Of a stretch of 64,000 nucleotides of DNA, positions 55,578-64,000 are shown piece by piece. Every line of letters begins with the position of its first letter. The stretch's first letter is position 1. The translations under genes were made by a program, and so were the position numbers. This DNA comes from Chryseobacterium sp. 3008163. Its GTDB lineage: Bacteria > Bacteroidota > Bacteroidia > Flavobacteriales > Weeksellaceae. The DNA is taken from positions 372,001 through 436,000 of the forward strand of contig NZ_CP033070.1 in the NCBI RefSeq assembly GCF_003669035.1, read 5' to 3'. A model generated the notes under the pieces. The model worked only from the letters and a program-made list of their open reading frames with translations. It did not search any database and was not told the DNA's origin.

Positions 55578-55610
55578 TTAGTCGTTATTGACTATCCAAA
55601 AGTACCTTTG
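55578..55610 (+). promoter_or_regulatory. MFS promoter with operator core
   Basis: TTAGTCGTTA (55578-55587), the core of the hxlR/AKR operator, forms an inverted repeat TAGTC/GACTA with the following bases (to 55594), and TACCTTTG (55603-55610) is the -7 box. Confidence 0.6.
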
Positions 55611-55642
55611 TTCCATAATTTAATTAGAGATAGCAAAGATTA

Positions 55643-56839
55643 ATGGATAGTAAAAATAGCGGAACAGGAATAAAGAAAATAGCTTATACAGGTTGTCTGG
55701 GAGCACTCAGCATCATTAGTACAGAATTTGGTATTATTGGCGTTCTACCACAGGTAGCTTCTCATTATAATATTGGAATTGACGAAGCCGGTTCATTACT
55801 CAGTGCATTTGCCCTGACTATTTTCATTATAGGACCATTTCTTGTTCTTTTGACGTCTGGGATTGATAGAAAAAAGATGATGCTTTGGGCCATTTCATTT
55901 TTCCTGATATCCAACATAGGTTCTGCTTTTGCTCCGCCTTTTTGGTTGTTGATTCTGTTGAGAATTTTACCCGCAATCCTGCAACCTGTATTCTTTTCGG
56001 CGGCTGTAGGCACGATCATCCGTACAGCTTCAAAAAGAGATCAACACAAGTTGATGGGAATCGTTATCGGAGGTATTGCGCTGGCACAGGTAACCGTTAT
56101 TCCACTTACTACATATATGTCTAGCCTTTACGGATGGCAAATCAGTTTTGTCATTCAGGGAATTATTTCGCTGATTGCTTTGGCTGGAATTTTCACATTC
56201 ATTCCAACGATGCCTGTAAAAGAGAAATTGTCCTATGGGAGTCAATTGTTGATTCTGAAAAAACCACGATTTATTATCAGTATTATATTCAATGTACTGT
56301 TGATTTCAGCTTGGTTTTCAACGTATAGCTATTTCGCCGACTATCTGGGAAAAGTCAAAATGATGACAGGGCAAGAGATAAGCTATATGTTACTGCTTTT
56401 TGGAATAACCGGAGTTATCGCTAATTGGTTAACCGGAAGGTTATTATCAAGAAATATTGTTTTAACAACCGCATTTTTCTTGTTGGGAACTATATTGCTT
56501 CCCATTATTTTGCAGTTCTCAGGCGAAAACTTCTATGTACAAATTCTAGTGATAAGTTTCTGGGGCATCATGTACGGACCTGCATTTTTAACAGCCATAT
56601 CCTATATGATCGATGCTGCTCCGGAAGCACCCGAATTTGCCAATAGCCTACAGTCATCATTTGGAAACCTTGGTGTTTTTACCGGAACATTAGTCGGCGG
56701 ATGGTTCATTGTTAATGTGGGGATCAATTCCATCGCATGGGTTGGAGCCGGCTTTGGAATATTAGCGTTCTTGACAATGATAAGCCGAGAGATTTTGGAT
56801 AGACAAGTTAAATTAAAATTGAAAGAGACTGGCATTTAA
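55643..56839 (+). CDS. MFS transporter (DHA1-type exporter)
   Basis: The 398-aa protein has twelve hydrophobic segments and motif-A text in loop 2-3 (GIDRKKMMLWAI). It begins with the small-molecule exporter type sequence FGIIGVLPQVASHYNIGIDE, as in AraJ/Bcr-like carriers, which pump drugs or sugars out with protons. It follows an AraC regulator and carries the operator core, so it probably exports the inducer or its product. Confidence 0.88.
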   Translation: MDSKNSGTGIKKIAYTGCLGALSIISTEFGIIGVLPQVASHYNIGIDEAGSLLSAFALTIFIIGPFLVLLTSGIDRKKMMLWAISFFLISNIGSAFAPPFWLLILLRILPAILQPVFFSAAVGTIIRTASKRDQHKLMGIVIGGIALAQVTVIPLTTYMSSLYGWQISFVIQGIISLIALAGIFTFIPTMPVKEKLSYGSQLLILKKPRFIISIIFNVLLISAWFSTYSYFADYLGKVKMMTGQEISYMLLLFGITGVIANWLTGRLLSRNIVLTTAFFLLGTILLPIILQFSGENFYVQILVISFWGIMYGPAFLTAISYMIDAAPEAPEFANSLQSSFGNLGVFTGTLVGGWFIVNVGINSIAWVGAGFGILAFLTMISREILDRQVKLKLKETGI

Positions 56840-56867
56840 CTATAAGTTCAAAAAAGAAATTATAAGC

Positions 56868-57043
56868 ATGAAAAATTTTAAAAATGCAATAGCAATCGCT
56901 GTAATGCGATCAATAACTTCAAGTTGCAACACTTATGATAAAATATAGAAACAATGGACAATGAAAATACAACATCTCTTTTCCCAAAAGGAGAGAAATC
57001 AGTTACAGATGAAGAATTTTATAATGCTAATCAACAACATTAA
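56868..57043 (+). pseudogene. Remnant of a secreted cupin/CMD-like protein
   Basis: A 26-codon piece (56868-56948, MKNFKNAIAIAVMRSITSSC, lipobox-like) is followed in another frame by a 29-codon piece (56954-57043, TSLFPKGEKSVTDEEFYNAN). The FPKGEK text is familiar from the N-terminus of carboxymuconolactone/cupin proteins, but the rest of the domain is missing. It is best seen as a truncated gene. The hydrolase starts 1 nt after it. Confidence 0.5.
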
Positions 57044-57044
57044 T

Positions 57045-58106
57045 ATGAGGGTACTAACTTTAATTATGGCTGCTATGCTGATGTCTTTAGGGCAATTAAC
57101 AGCACAAAGCAAAAAAAAATCATCAGATAAAAATTCAGAAAAAATGGATACAACAAAAGAACATTACACATTCCAGTTAAGCGATAAAGTGACCCGCCAG
57201 AAAGTAACGTTTAAAAACCGTTATGGCATTACATTAAGTGGAGATCTGTATCTTCCAAAAAATGCAGGAAATGAAAAATTATCTGCCTTAGCCATCAGTG
57301 GACCTTTCGGAGCTGTGAAACAACAATCATCAGGCTTGTATGCCAATCAGATGGCAGAAAGAGGTTTTGCAGCAATTGCATTTGACCCTTCTTACACTGG
57401 CGAAAGCGGTGGGGAACCTAGAAATATGGCTTCGCCGGAGATCAATACTGAAGATTTCAGTGCTGCAGTTGATTTTTTAGGTTTACAGGATAAAGTAGAC
57501 AGAAACAAAATCGGCATCATCGGAATATGTGGTTTTGGTGGTTTTGCTTTAAACGCAACTGCGGTGGACAAACGTGTCAAAGCTGTTGCTACGACAAGCT
57601 TGTATGATATGACCAGAGTCATGTCAAAAGGTTACAATGATTCTGTTACACCTGAACAGCGCACCAAAACACTAGAAGATCTAGGTCAGCAACGCTGGAA
57701 AGATGCCGAAACAGGGAAACCCGCAGACGGGTCTAGAAATTTACCCGAGACATTAAAGGGCGATGAACCTCAATTTGTAAAAGAATATTTTGATTATTAC
57801 AGAACACCGCGTGGCTTTCATGTCAATTCTGTAAACTCGAACGGAGCGTGGCTCATTACAAATCCAATCTCCTTTATGAATATGCCGATTTTGAATTATG
57901 TGAAAGAAATTTCACCGAGACCAATGCTTTTGATTGCGGGTGAAAATGCACATTCAAGATATTTCAGCGAGGACATTATCAAGACTGCTAATGAACCGAA
58001 AGAATTGATGATCATTCCAAACGCCGTTCACGTTGACCTGTATGACAAAATTGATGTGATTCCTTTTGATAAGTTAGATACTTTCTTCAGAAAAAGCTTA
58101 AAATAG
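57045..58106 (+). CDS. Exported alpha/beta hydrolase (dienelactone-hydrolase-like)
   Basis: The start at 57045 (MRVLTLIMAAMLMSLGQLTA, signal peptide) is chosen over 56961, whose first 28 codons overlap the remnant. The 353-aa protein has KNRYGITLSGDLYLPKNAGN, FAAIAFDPSYTGESGGEPRN and nucleophile elbow GICGFGGFA, in which the usual Ser is Cys, as in dienelactone hydrolase, then DLYDKIDVIPFDKLDTFF. The His is in NAVHVDLY. The substrate is unknown. Confidence 0.82.
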   Translation: MRVLTLIMAAMLMSLGQLTAQSKKKSSDKNSEKMDTTKEHYTFQLSDKVTRQKVTFKNRYGITLSGDLYLPKNAGNEKLSALAISGPFGAVKQQSSGLYANQMAERGFAAIAFDPSYTGESGGEPRNMASPEINTEDFSAAVDFLGLQDKVDRNKIGIIGICGFGGFALNATAVDKRVKAVATTSLYDMTRVMSKGYNDSVTPEQRTKTLEDLGQQRWKDAETGKPADGSRNLPETLKGDEPQFVKEYFDYYRTPRGFHVNSVNSNGAWLITNPISFMNMPILNYVKEISPRPMLLIAGENAHSRYFSEDIIKTANEPKELMIIPNAVHVDLYDKIDVIPFDKLDTFFRKSLK

Positions 58107-58204
58107 TTATCCGTTAACTGTTATATACATTTAATAATGTGGATATGGATCAATACAGTACTTATATACTACTGACGATTAAATATAATTTAATATTTTC
58201 AATA

Positions 58205-58243
58205 AAAAAAAGGTGAAATACAAATGTATTTTACCTTTTTTTT
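58205..58243 (+). terminator. Terminator after the hydrolase
   Basis: GGTGAAATACA and TGTATTTTACC (one G-T pair) flanked by A and T tracts, a strong two-way terminator. Confidence 0.85.
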
Positions 58244-58379
58244 ATTGAAAACCTTTCTATACATCAAAACATTGATGTAAATTTTAATTATCTTTCATTG
58301 GAAATTCAGACACTACAAACAATGGCAAATAATGATCACATATAGCTTGACAATAACGCAACAACAAAGACAGATACAA

Positions 58380-58709
58380 AGGTATTAGCAACTGAAGCTT
58401 AAAATTTAGGCCTCAAAGGACTTGAAAACCCACATAGGAAAAAGATCACCATATTTACCACGAAAAACCGCTTTGGACACCTGTCAACATATGGAAATTA
58501 AAGGTTTTAAAGTGGTATATCTTCCAATGCAAGTTGATTGCATTTATCGCTTTCGTGGAAAAGATATAACAACCTACATCCAAGAATGCCTCTTTTCTAT
58601 GTTTGTAAATGACCGCAAACTTTTTGATAGCCATTACACTCAGGTCTCAAAATCACTTGTTGATACGGAAATATTTTTATACTGTGATTTTATTGTATCT
58701 GCTATTTGA
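58380..58709 (+). pseudogene. Decayed cysteine-desulfurase (NifS-like) fragment
   Basis: Two frames carry RKKITIFTT and then ALDTCQHMEIKGFKVVYLPM, which together echo the NifS text between the PLP lysine-distal TEHKAVLDTC and GFEVTYLP. The rest of the 95-aa frame is not recognisable, and there is no PLP lysine. It is a genomic scar. The remaining parts of 58107-58903 hold only terminators. Confidence 0.5.
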
Positions 58710-58811
58710 AAGGAAAGGTAATTCAGACAAAGTATTATAGTTCTATCAATAGAAGGTCGCTAAAAATTGTATTTTTTATCTTTCTTTATAAAGTTATAGA
58801 ATACTAAAAGT

Positions 58812-58838
58812 CCCCCACAACAAATTTGGTTGTGAGGG
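58812..58838 (-). terminator. Terminator of the OYE operon
   Basis: CCCCCACAAC and GTTGTGAGGG pair with one mismatch around CAAATTT, with TTTT after it on the minus strand. It ends the operon that finishes at 58904. Confidence 0.65.
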
Positions 58839-58903
58839 TAGATATAGAAAATTTATTTTCTATATCTTAAAGATAAATTACTTGATAGAACTGTGATTGG
58901 AGG

Positions 58904-59983
58904 TCAATCATTCAGGAAAGGGTAATCAGTATAACCATGTGCTCCGCCGCCATACATCGTTGCCTGATCAGCTTGATTAAATTCAGCATCCAGTTCAAAT
59001 CTTTTTGCAAGGTCAGGATTGGCAAGGAACAATGAGCCATAAGAGATCATCTTTGCGATCCCTTTTTCCAATTCTGCTTCCCCGCTCGCTTTATCATATC
59101 CTGCATTTGCAATGACCAAATGCTTGCTTACACTACCAAAAGTCCCCATAATATCCGTTGGATAGTGCGGATGATTATCCAGCGGAAACATTGCGTTCAT
59201 CAAATGAACGTAGGCCAACGGCAATTCATTCAACGATTCGATCAAAGGCTTGAATTGCGCTTCAGGATCACTGTTCTCTATATTGTTGTAATAAATAGTT
59301 GGTGACAACTTGATTCCTACTTTGTCGCTGCCGGCCGCATCTACCAATTCCTTCATCACTTCCAGTACAAAACGGTTTCTGTTTTCTACACTGCCACCAT
59401 ATTCATCCGTTCTAAGATTAGCACTTTCCGACAAAAACTGGTTAGGCAGATATCCGAATGCCGCATGCAGTTCAACCCCGTCAAAACCAGCTTCGATTGC
59501 ATTTTTGGCCGCCGTACCATAATCCTTTACGATCTGCATGATCTCTTCAGTGGTCAGCTCGTGGGGCACTTCGTAATCCTTCATTCCCTCAGCGGTAAAA
59601 TGCTGCTGTCCTTTAATTGCAACTGCCGACGGCGCAACAGGAAGTTTCCCATTTCTATCCACAGAATGCCCTACTCGACCCGTATGCCAAAGCTGGGCAT
59701 AGATCACGCCCCCATTTTCGTGTACAGACTTAGTTACTTTTTTCCAGGCCTCGATCTGATCATTGGTATAGATGCCAGGTGTGTATGGACTTCCCAGAGC
59801 CTGTTCCGAAATATTGATGCCCTCCGTTATCAGCAGTCCCGCACTAGCCCGCTGTGTGTAGTACAAGGTCGTAATGTCTGATATCACGCCTTCGATGTCT
59901 GCACGGCTTCTTGTCATTGGCGCCATCGCCAAGGCATTTTGAAGCGTTTGTTTTCCTAATGTTACTTTTTCTAATAATTTCAT
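58904..59983 (-). CDS. Old Yellow Enzyme (alkene reductase)
   Basis: The 359-aa FMN barrel starts MKLLEKVTLGKQTLQNALAM, with APMTRSRAD, ITEGINISEQALGSPYTPGI and AFGYLPNQFLSESANLRTDE, then NRNRFVLEVMKELVDAAGSD, and SYGSLFLANPDLAKRF near the end. HTGRVGH carries the His, and the FMN contacts are typical. The HAAFGYL form replaces the common HGANGYL. It reduces C=C bonds of enones and nitro compounds with NADPH. It is the last gene of the operon. Confidence 0.9.
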   Translation of the reverse strand: MKLLEKVTLGKQTLQNALAMAPMTRSRADIEGVISDITTLYYTQRASAGLLITEGINISEQALGSPYTPGIYTNDQIEAWKKVTKSVHENGGVIYAQLWHTGRVGHSVDRNGKLPVAPSAVAIKGQQHFTAEGMKDYEVPHELTTEEIMQIVKDYGTAAKNAIEAGFDGVELHAAFGYLPNQFLSESANLRTDEYGGSVENRNRFVLEVMKELVDAAGSDKVGIKLSPTIYYNNIENSDPEAQFKPLIESLNELPLAYVHLMNAMFPLDNHPHYPTDIMGTFGSVSKHLVIANAGYDKASGEAELEKGIAKMISYGSLFLANPDLAKRFELDAEFNQADQATMYGGGAHGYTDYPFLND

Positions 59984-60047
59984 AATGTCGTTTTTTTTAT
60001 GTTAATGATATATTTATTGTAATTTTTTATATAAAATCTATGTATCT

Positions 60048-60965
60048 CTAGATCAGCCCTCGATCGGTGCAATATTGCTTCACACTTTCTTCCACAGTCG
60101 GCAATTCTCCGAAAAGTTCTTTTTGTCTCATTGGATCTTTGCTGATATAAACTCCGGTATCGATCCATTTGATCATCTGGTACATATCGGCCATATTCTC
60201 GCTAAACTTTGAGATGACAGGTAAAACATATTTAAGGACGAACGATGGAAAGACCGGCTTGATTTCAAGGTCCTTTCTCAGTACTTTTGAAAATGCCGAA
60301 GCCAGTATCGTCTCATTCACCGGTTTATTCCAGCCTATGTCGATGGAAGTGTTCAGTTCAGTATCAGGTAATACAACTGCTGCCATCGCAGTATATTTTG
60401 CCAATTGTGGCGTGTAGATGATGCCGTAGGTTCCTGTCAGGAATGTAGGGAAGATTCCTTTCCTTACTTTATCAACTATAAAATCAGGTGTCTGATCTAG
60501 AAATGCTCCCGGTCTGAGCGCAATATAAGGTTGCTTTTTCTCTTTCAAATATTGCTCGATGAGGTATTTGTTGTAAAAATGAGGAACCGACTTTGCTTTG
60601 TCTGATTCTAAGATAGAGATCAAAACAAACCTTGGAATTCCTGCTTCTTTGGTAGCATCCACCAGATTTTTGTAACCTATTGTATCCGTTGCTGCGCTGT
60701 CTCCTTTTTTACGACGTGTATATCCTGCTGCACTGGCAACGATCACATCGAAACCGTGTTTGGGAGACAAGGCCTTCTTTAAAGAAGCGGGGTCCATCAT
60801 ATCACCAACCACAAAATTTTTGACCCCTAATTTGACAAGCGCATCCGTGTTGCTGCTTGATCTGACCATAGCGGTCACTTCTGCACCTTGTCCAAGCAGT
60901 TCTTCCACGATCTGGCTGCCAAGCATTCCTGTGGCTCCGGCAACGACCACTTTTTTATTTTTCAT
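60048..60965 (-). CDS. NAD(P)-binding NmrA/SDR-type protein
   Basis: The 305-aa protein begins MKNKKVVVAGATGMLGSQIV with a GxxGxxG dinucleotide site, then VEELLGQGAEVTAMVRSSSN, FVVGDMMDPASLKKALSPKH and NKYLIEQYLKEKKQPYIALR (YxxxK-like). It is an atypical extended SDR, perhaps a redox sensor or reductase. It lies 17 nt after the QOR gene and 64 nt before the last OYE. Confidence 0.85.
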   Translation of the reverse strand: MKNKKVVVAGATGMLGSQIVEELLGQGAEVTAMVRSSSNTDALVKLGVKNFVVGDMMDPASLKKALSPKHGFDVIVASAAGYTRRKKGDSAATDTIGYKNLVDATKEAGIPRFVLISILESDKAKSVPHFYNKYLIEQYLKEKKQPYIALRPGAFLDQTPDFIVDKVRKGIFPTFLTGTYGIIYTPQLAKYTAMAAVVLPDTELNTSIDIGWNKPVNETILASAFSKVLRKDLEIKPVFPSFVLKYVLPVISKFSENMADMYQMIKWIDTGVYISKDPMRQKELFGELPTVEESVKQYCTDRGLI

Positions 60966-60982
60966 ATTATAATTTTATTTTA

Positions 60983-61912
60983 TCAATTTTCTTCCATTGT
61001 AAGGACAATTTTACCATTCACACCACCGGCAGATAGAAAGTCCTGGGCTATGGCGGCATCCTCAAGTCTGAATGTTTTGGAGACCACCGTTCTGAATTTT
61101 CCGGCATTTATAAGGTCAATTCCATTTTGTAGGGTCTTTGCCGATATATCGGATGCTACAAAACCTGCTCTGACCTTGTATTGCTGTGCCAGTTCCTGTG
61201 ATGGTGGTACGACAATGCTCAATAATGTCCCGCCTGGTTTTAATACTTGGAAAAGCTTTGCCTGTGCTTCTCCACCTGCGGTATCTGCTACGAGATCGAT
61301 ATTGTTCACCATATCGACAACATCATCTATTTTATAGTCTATAATCTCGTCCGCTCCCAAACTTTTTGCCAATGCCACACCATTTCCCGATGCCGTAGCG
61401 ATGACATAAGCACCAGAAGCTTTTGCCATCTGGACCATGGCGGCACCAACAGCTCCGCCACTGCCCTGAATCAGAACCGTTTGTCCTTTCTCCAATTTCC
61501 CCTCGGTAAATAAAACCGATTGTGCAGTTCCTATGGTGACACTTATTGACGCCGCCTCTTCGAAGGAAAGGCTTTCAGGTTTTAGCACGACCAGATCTTC
61601 ATTGGCCAATACATATTCTGCGTAAGCGTGTTTTCTTGTAAGGGCAACGACCTCATCGCCCACCTTGAACTTGGACACCTTTGCGCCAACTTCTACAATG
61701 AAGCCTGAGGCCTCGCCGCCGGGTATGAACGGCATCTCCACTGGGCGGGTCGCCTTCATAAATCCCATTCGTATCTTCATATCGATCGGGTTGATACCTG
61801 CGGCCTTTACCTTAATTAAAATATCATTTTCACCTTGTATAAGTGGTTTTGGAACTTCAACATATTCGATGACATTTGATCTTCCATACTCTTTGTACTG
61901 TATTGCTTTCAT
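60983..61912 (-). CDS. NADP-dependent oxidoreductase (QOR family)
   Basis: From ATG 61912 (MKAIQYKEYGRSNVIEYVEV) the protein is 309 aa. The longer frame runs into the preceding OYE gene and is not real. It has MPFIPGGEASGFIVEVGAKV, VVALTRKHAYAEYVLANEDL, and nucleotide site TVLIQGSGGAVGAAMVQMAK. It is a third QOR-type enzyme, less like the two at 47009 and 50635. It lies between the two OYE/SDR genes of one operon. Confidence 0.87.
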   Translation of the reverse strand: MKAIQYKEYGRSNVIEYVEVPKPLIQGENDILIKVKAAGINPIDMKIRMGFMKATRPVEMPFIPGGEASGFIVEVGAKVSKFKVGDEVVALTRKHAYAEYVLANEDLVVLKPESLSFEEAASISVTIGTAQSVLFTEGKLEKGQTVLIQGSGGAVGAAMVQMAKASGAYVIATASGNGVALAKSLGADEIIDYKIDDVVDMVNNIDLVADTAGGEAQAKLFQVLKPGGTLLSIVVPPSQELAQQYKVRAGFVASDISAKTLQNGIDLINAGKFRTVVSKTFRLEDAAIAQDFLSAGGVNGKIVLTMEEN

Positions 61913-61934
61913 TATTTTTTTATTTAATGTCATT

Positions 61935-63011
61935 TTATTCGGTTTTATTATCACGTGAATATTTGCTATTATCGGATTCTTTGCTGATACATATGATATT
62001 GTCTCCCAAATCGTCAAGGGGAATATTTTTTTTAAGACGGTTGACAAAATCAGGGTTCGCAAGAAATCCCCGCCCGAATGCCACAAGGTCCGCTTCATTA
62101 TTCTGGAGTACTTTCTCTGCTGAGTCTGCATTGAGCCCATTGCAGTAAATGATGGTGTGATCAAATACAGCCCGTATGATCCTGTACGTTTTCTCCGGAA
62201 TGTCAGGATTCGTTGAAAGATGGATGTAGGCGATCCCGATTTGGTTCATTTCACTGCTTAGGTAAGTATATGTTTGGTTTACTTCAGATTCTCCGTATGG
62301 CTTCTGATCGCCCATACGGGACAATGGAGAAAAGCGGATGCCTATCTTTTCCGGTCCGATAGCATCGGCAATAGCTTTTACAATGTCAACTATGAGGCGG
62401 CTCCTGTTGATAATGCTGCCCCCATATTGATCATCTCTGGTGTTAACATTAGGATTAAGAAACTGCTCGAACAGATAACCACTGGCCGCGTGAATTTCTA
62501 CACCGTCAAAACCAGCACGAATGGCATTTTTAGATGCACGGACGAAATTTTCAATAAGTTTGGTAATATCCTCTAGAGCAAGTGCCTCAGGAACAGAATA
62601 TGGCTGCATACCATGATCATCTGTAAATATTTCTCCAGACGCTCGTATGTCTGAAGCACCGACCGGTTTCGATTCTGAAGGCAGATTGGAAAGATGTGAA
62701 ATACGACCTGTATGCATAAGCTGTAAAAAGATCTTTGATCCGTTTTTGTGTACAGCATCAGTGACCAGCTTCCAGCCTTCCACCTGTGACTGGGAATAGA
62801 TTCCTGGAACTCTCGGATAGCCTAGCCCTTCGGGACTTGGTGCGGTACCTTCCGTAATGATGAGTCCAGCGCCCGTGCGCTGTGAATAATAGCTGACCAT
62901 CATTTCATTGGGTAGATTGCCGATCGCTCTGCTTCTTGTCATCGGGGCCATCACCAAATGGTTTTTCAGCTTCAATGTTCCCTTCTCAAATGGCGTGAAT
63001 AACTTTTTCAT
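61935..63011 (-). CDS. Old Yellow Enzyme (alkene reductase), second copy
   Basis: The 358-aa protein starts MKKLFTPFEKGTLKLKNHLV, with MAPMTRSRAIGN, IITEGTAPSPEGLGYPRVPG, HTGRISH and EIHAASGYLFEQFLNPNVNT, and ends GFLANPDFVNRLKKN. A typical FMN-dependent ene-reductase and first gene of the operon. The last 20 residues (SKESDNSKYSRDN) are unusually polar. -7 box TACATTTG lies at 63039-63032 (minus). Confidence 0.9.
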   Translation of the reverse strand: MKKLFTPFEKGTLKLKNHLVMAPMTRSRAIGNLPNEMMVSYYSQRTGAGLIITEGTAPSPEGLGYPRVPGIYSQSQVEGWKLVTDAVHKNGSKIFLQLMHTGRISHLSNLPSESKPVGASDIRASGEIFTDDHGMQPYSVPEALALEDITKLIENFVRASKNAIRAGFDGVEIHAASGYLFEQFLNPNVNTRDDQYGGSIINRSRLIVDIVKAIADAIGPEKIGIRFSPLSRMGDQKPYGESEVNQTYTYLSSEMNQIGIAYIHLSTNPDIPEKTYRIIRAVFDHTIIYCNGLNADSAEKVLQNNEADLVAFGRGFLANPDFVNRLKKNIPLDDLGDNIICISKESDNSKYSRDNKTE

Positions 63012-63031
63012 TGTCCCATTATTTATATGAG

Positions 63032-63094
63032 CAAATGTATAAGTTATCCGATGGGCAAAATAACCGGAATAGACACAAGAATAGTTCTATCCGA
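63032..63094 (-). promoter_or_regulatory. Promoter of OYE operon with direct repeat
   Basis: On the minus strand TCGGATA appears at 63094-63088 and 63051-63045, 43 nt apart (about four turns), and TACATTTG (63039-63032) is the -7 box. The araC gene at 63123 is just upstream and likely binds here. Confidence 0.5.
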
Positions 63095-63122
63095 CGGATT
63101 TATTTAATCGAAAACATGTTTG

Positions 63123-64000
63123 TTATGATTTAGAAGTAGAAAACTTCTTGGGTGTGATGCCGTAGTGTTTCTCAAATAGCCTGCTGAAATGGCTGAGATT
63201 CGAAAATCCTAACTCATAACCCACTTCAGAAACAGAATGCCTGGCCTGCTTCAAAAGAAATGCAGCCTCCTCCATCCTGGCCTTCTGGTAGTAGTTGTAG
63301 ATAGAATCTCCAAAGGTCTGCTTGAAAAGCTGTTTGAGCTTTGTCTCACTCATGGATGCGATGTGGGACAGATCACTTAAGACAGGTGGCGTGCTTAGAT
63401 CATTTAATATCTCATTCCTGGTCTGCAAAATCTTTTCAGCATCCATACTGTTGATATTTTTAAATGCTGTATTCTCACGTAATGATAATTTACTGAAAAG
63501 CAAATACATAAGCTCCAGAACTTTGATCTGTACATAAAAATAATTGAGAGAGTTGTTCATATCGACAACCACAATATTCTTGAGGATCAGCTGCATCTCT
63601 GCATCAAAGTTCTCAAAGAAAAGAAAGGAGGCATTCTCGGCAGCAATGGTCTTAATAGTATTATTGGGTCTCTCGATCGATAAGATCGACTGAAGGCGAT
63701 CACTGGTAATACCAACCACCACGTAATGGATATTGCTATTTGCAGGAAAGCGGATCTCTGTTCTAAGGTCGTTTGTTGACAAAAGAACGAATGCATCATT
63801 CTGTTGTCCGAACGGATTATTTTCTTCGTTCTGGTATTTGAGTTCCCGTTCTTCAGTATTGTTGTAAAAGAATATGGTCCGAACATTATTTGGTGTTTCT
63901 GCAGGATTTCGTTTTACAATAAGGTCTTCCTTCAGCTTGTACCTGTGGATGGTCAACTTGAAATCATCTCCAAAACTGATCCTACGTACATACCCCTCGC
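63123..64000 (-). CDS. AraC family regulator (start beyond window edge)
   Basis: The minus frame stays open to the window edge (EGYVRRISFGDDFKLTIHRY), so the true start lies beyond 64000. A TTG at 63956 is not a likely start. The sensor half is followed by an AraC HTH (LSHIASMSETKLKQLFKQTF, HSVSEVGYELGFSNLSHFSR) and the end KKFSTSKS. It is in the same direction as the OYE operon, 111 nt before it, and probably regulates that operon. Confidence 0.88.
   Translation of the reverse strand, partial: EGYVRRISFGDDFKLTIHRYKLKEDLIVKRNPAETPNNVRTIFFYNNTEERELKYQNEENNPFGQQNDAFVLLSTNDLRTEIRFPANSNIHYVVVGITSDRLQSILSIERPNNTIKTIAAENASFLFFENFDAEMQLILKNIVVVDMNNSLNYFYVQIKVLELMYLLFSKLSLRENTAFKNINSMDAEKILQTRNEILNDLSTPPVLSDLSHIASMSETKLKQLFKQTFGDSIYNYYQKARMEEAAFLLKQARHSVSEVGYELGFSNLSHFSRLFEKHYGITPKKFSTSKS

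Noticed and set aside
58422-58709. Intact 95-aa protein
   Set aside because: Only a NifS-like fragment is recognisable and the reading frame is broken upstream.
1-64000. CRISPR array, rRNA or tRNA
   Set aside because: I saw no regularly spaced repeats and no tRNA or rRNA sequence in the window.
1-64000. Integrase and attachment sites of the ICE
   Set aside because: No tyrosine or serine recombinase gene is visible, and no paired direct repeats marking att sites were seen, so the ends lie outside.

Overview
The window looks like part of a Bacteroidota (Flavobacteriia) genome. I infer a Chryseobacterium/Elizabethkingia-like host from SusC/SusD, DUF6520, TPR-AraC regulators, a Bacteroides CTn-type tra/mob set, and repeated promoters of the Bacteroidetes type (TTTG, about 20 nt, TAnnTTTG). 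No rRNA, tRNA, CRISPR array or integrase is visible. The left part is a conjugative element (ICE) and the rest is its cargo or its genomic neighbourhood. Neither element end is in the window.

Layout. 1-5384 (minus): traG (cut by the window edge), traF, traE, an inserted AraC regulator plus FAD monooxygenase (plus strand), then traD, traB, traA. 5385-6028: a divergent spacer with a strong hairpin, the likely oriT. 6029-10206 (plus): mobA, mobB relaxase, a DUF3781 gene on the other strand, mobC coupling protein. 10257-22842: rteC, a TPR-AraC regulator, and a cargo cluster of a small lipoprotein, a short ORF, a MauE-like protein, a DUF6520 peptide, an S9 peptidase and SusD/SusC with a long structured leader. 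22912-30501: an AT-rich defence and selfish-gene island with a small HTH protein, an unknown two-part protein, a retron (ncRNA, small ORF, XRE, reverse transcriptase), AbiH, a secreted nuclease, an orphan structured RNA, HicA/HicB and an IS3 remnant. 30606-46621: DUF4236, topB, DUF3945, an HTH protein, a histone-like protein, AraC/DUF6265, an XseA-like membrane-anchored protein, a DJ-1 protein, AlkB, and a LexA-like repressor diverging from dinB-dnaE (an inducible mutagenesis cassette). 47009-64000: a redox/electrophile-response region with three quinone-reductase-like enzymes, two Old Yellow Enzymes, an aldo/keto reductase, an SDR, DJ-1, ABM and SnoaL proteins, an MFS exporter, a hydrolase, one HxlR and three AraC regulators.

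How the genes work together. The tra/mob genes process and transfer DNA, and RteC resembles the excision regulator of CTnDOT. In the redox region shared operators join separate transcription units. A pair of 17-mers with a 6-nt spacer sits 19-20 nt before the -7 box of three promoters. A second conserved block lies at hxlR/snoaL and at AKR/araC, and its core recurs before the MFS gene.

A caution for every reader: fifteen breaks in thirteen loci (traB, mobC, S9 peptidase x4, the 23257-24176 gene, abiH, hicB, IS3, DJ-1, alkB, the LexA-like gene, dnaE, araC at 49186) are each repaired by adding one base, nearly always in a homopolymer. This one-sided pattern suggests base-calling undercalls rather than true pseudogenes. 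I describe these genes at their repaired extent.
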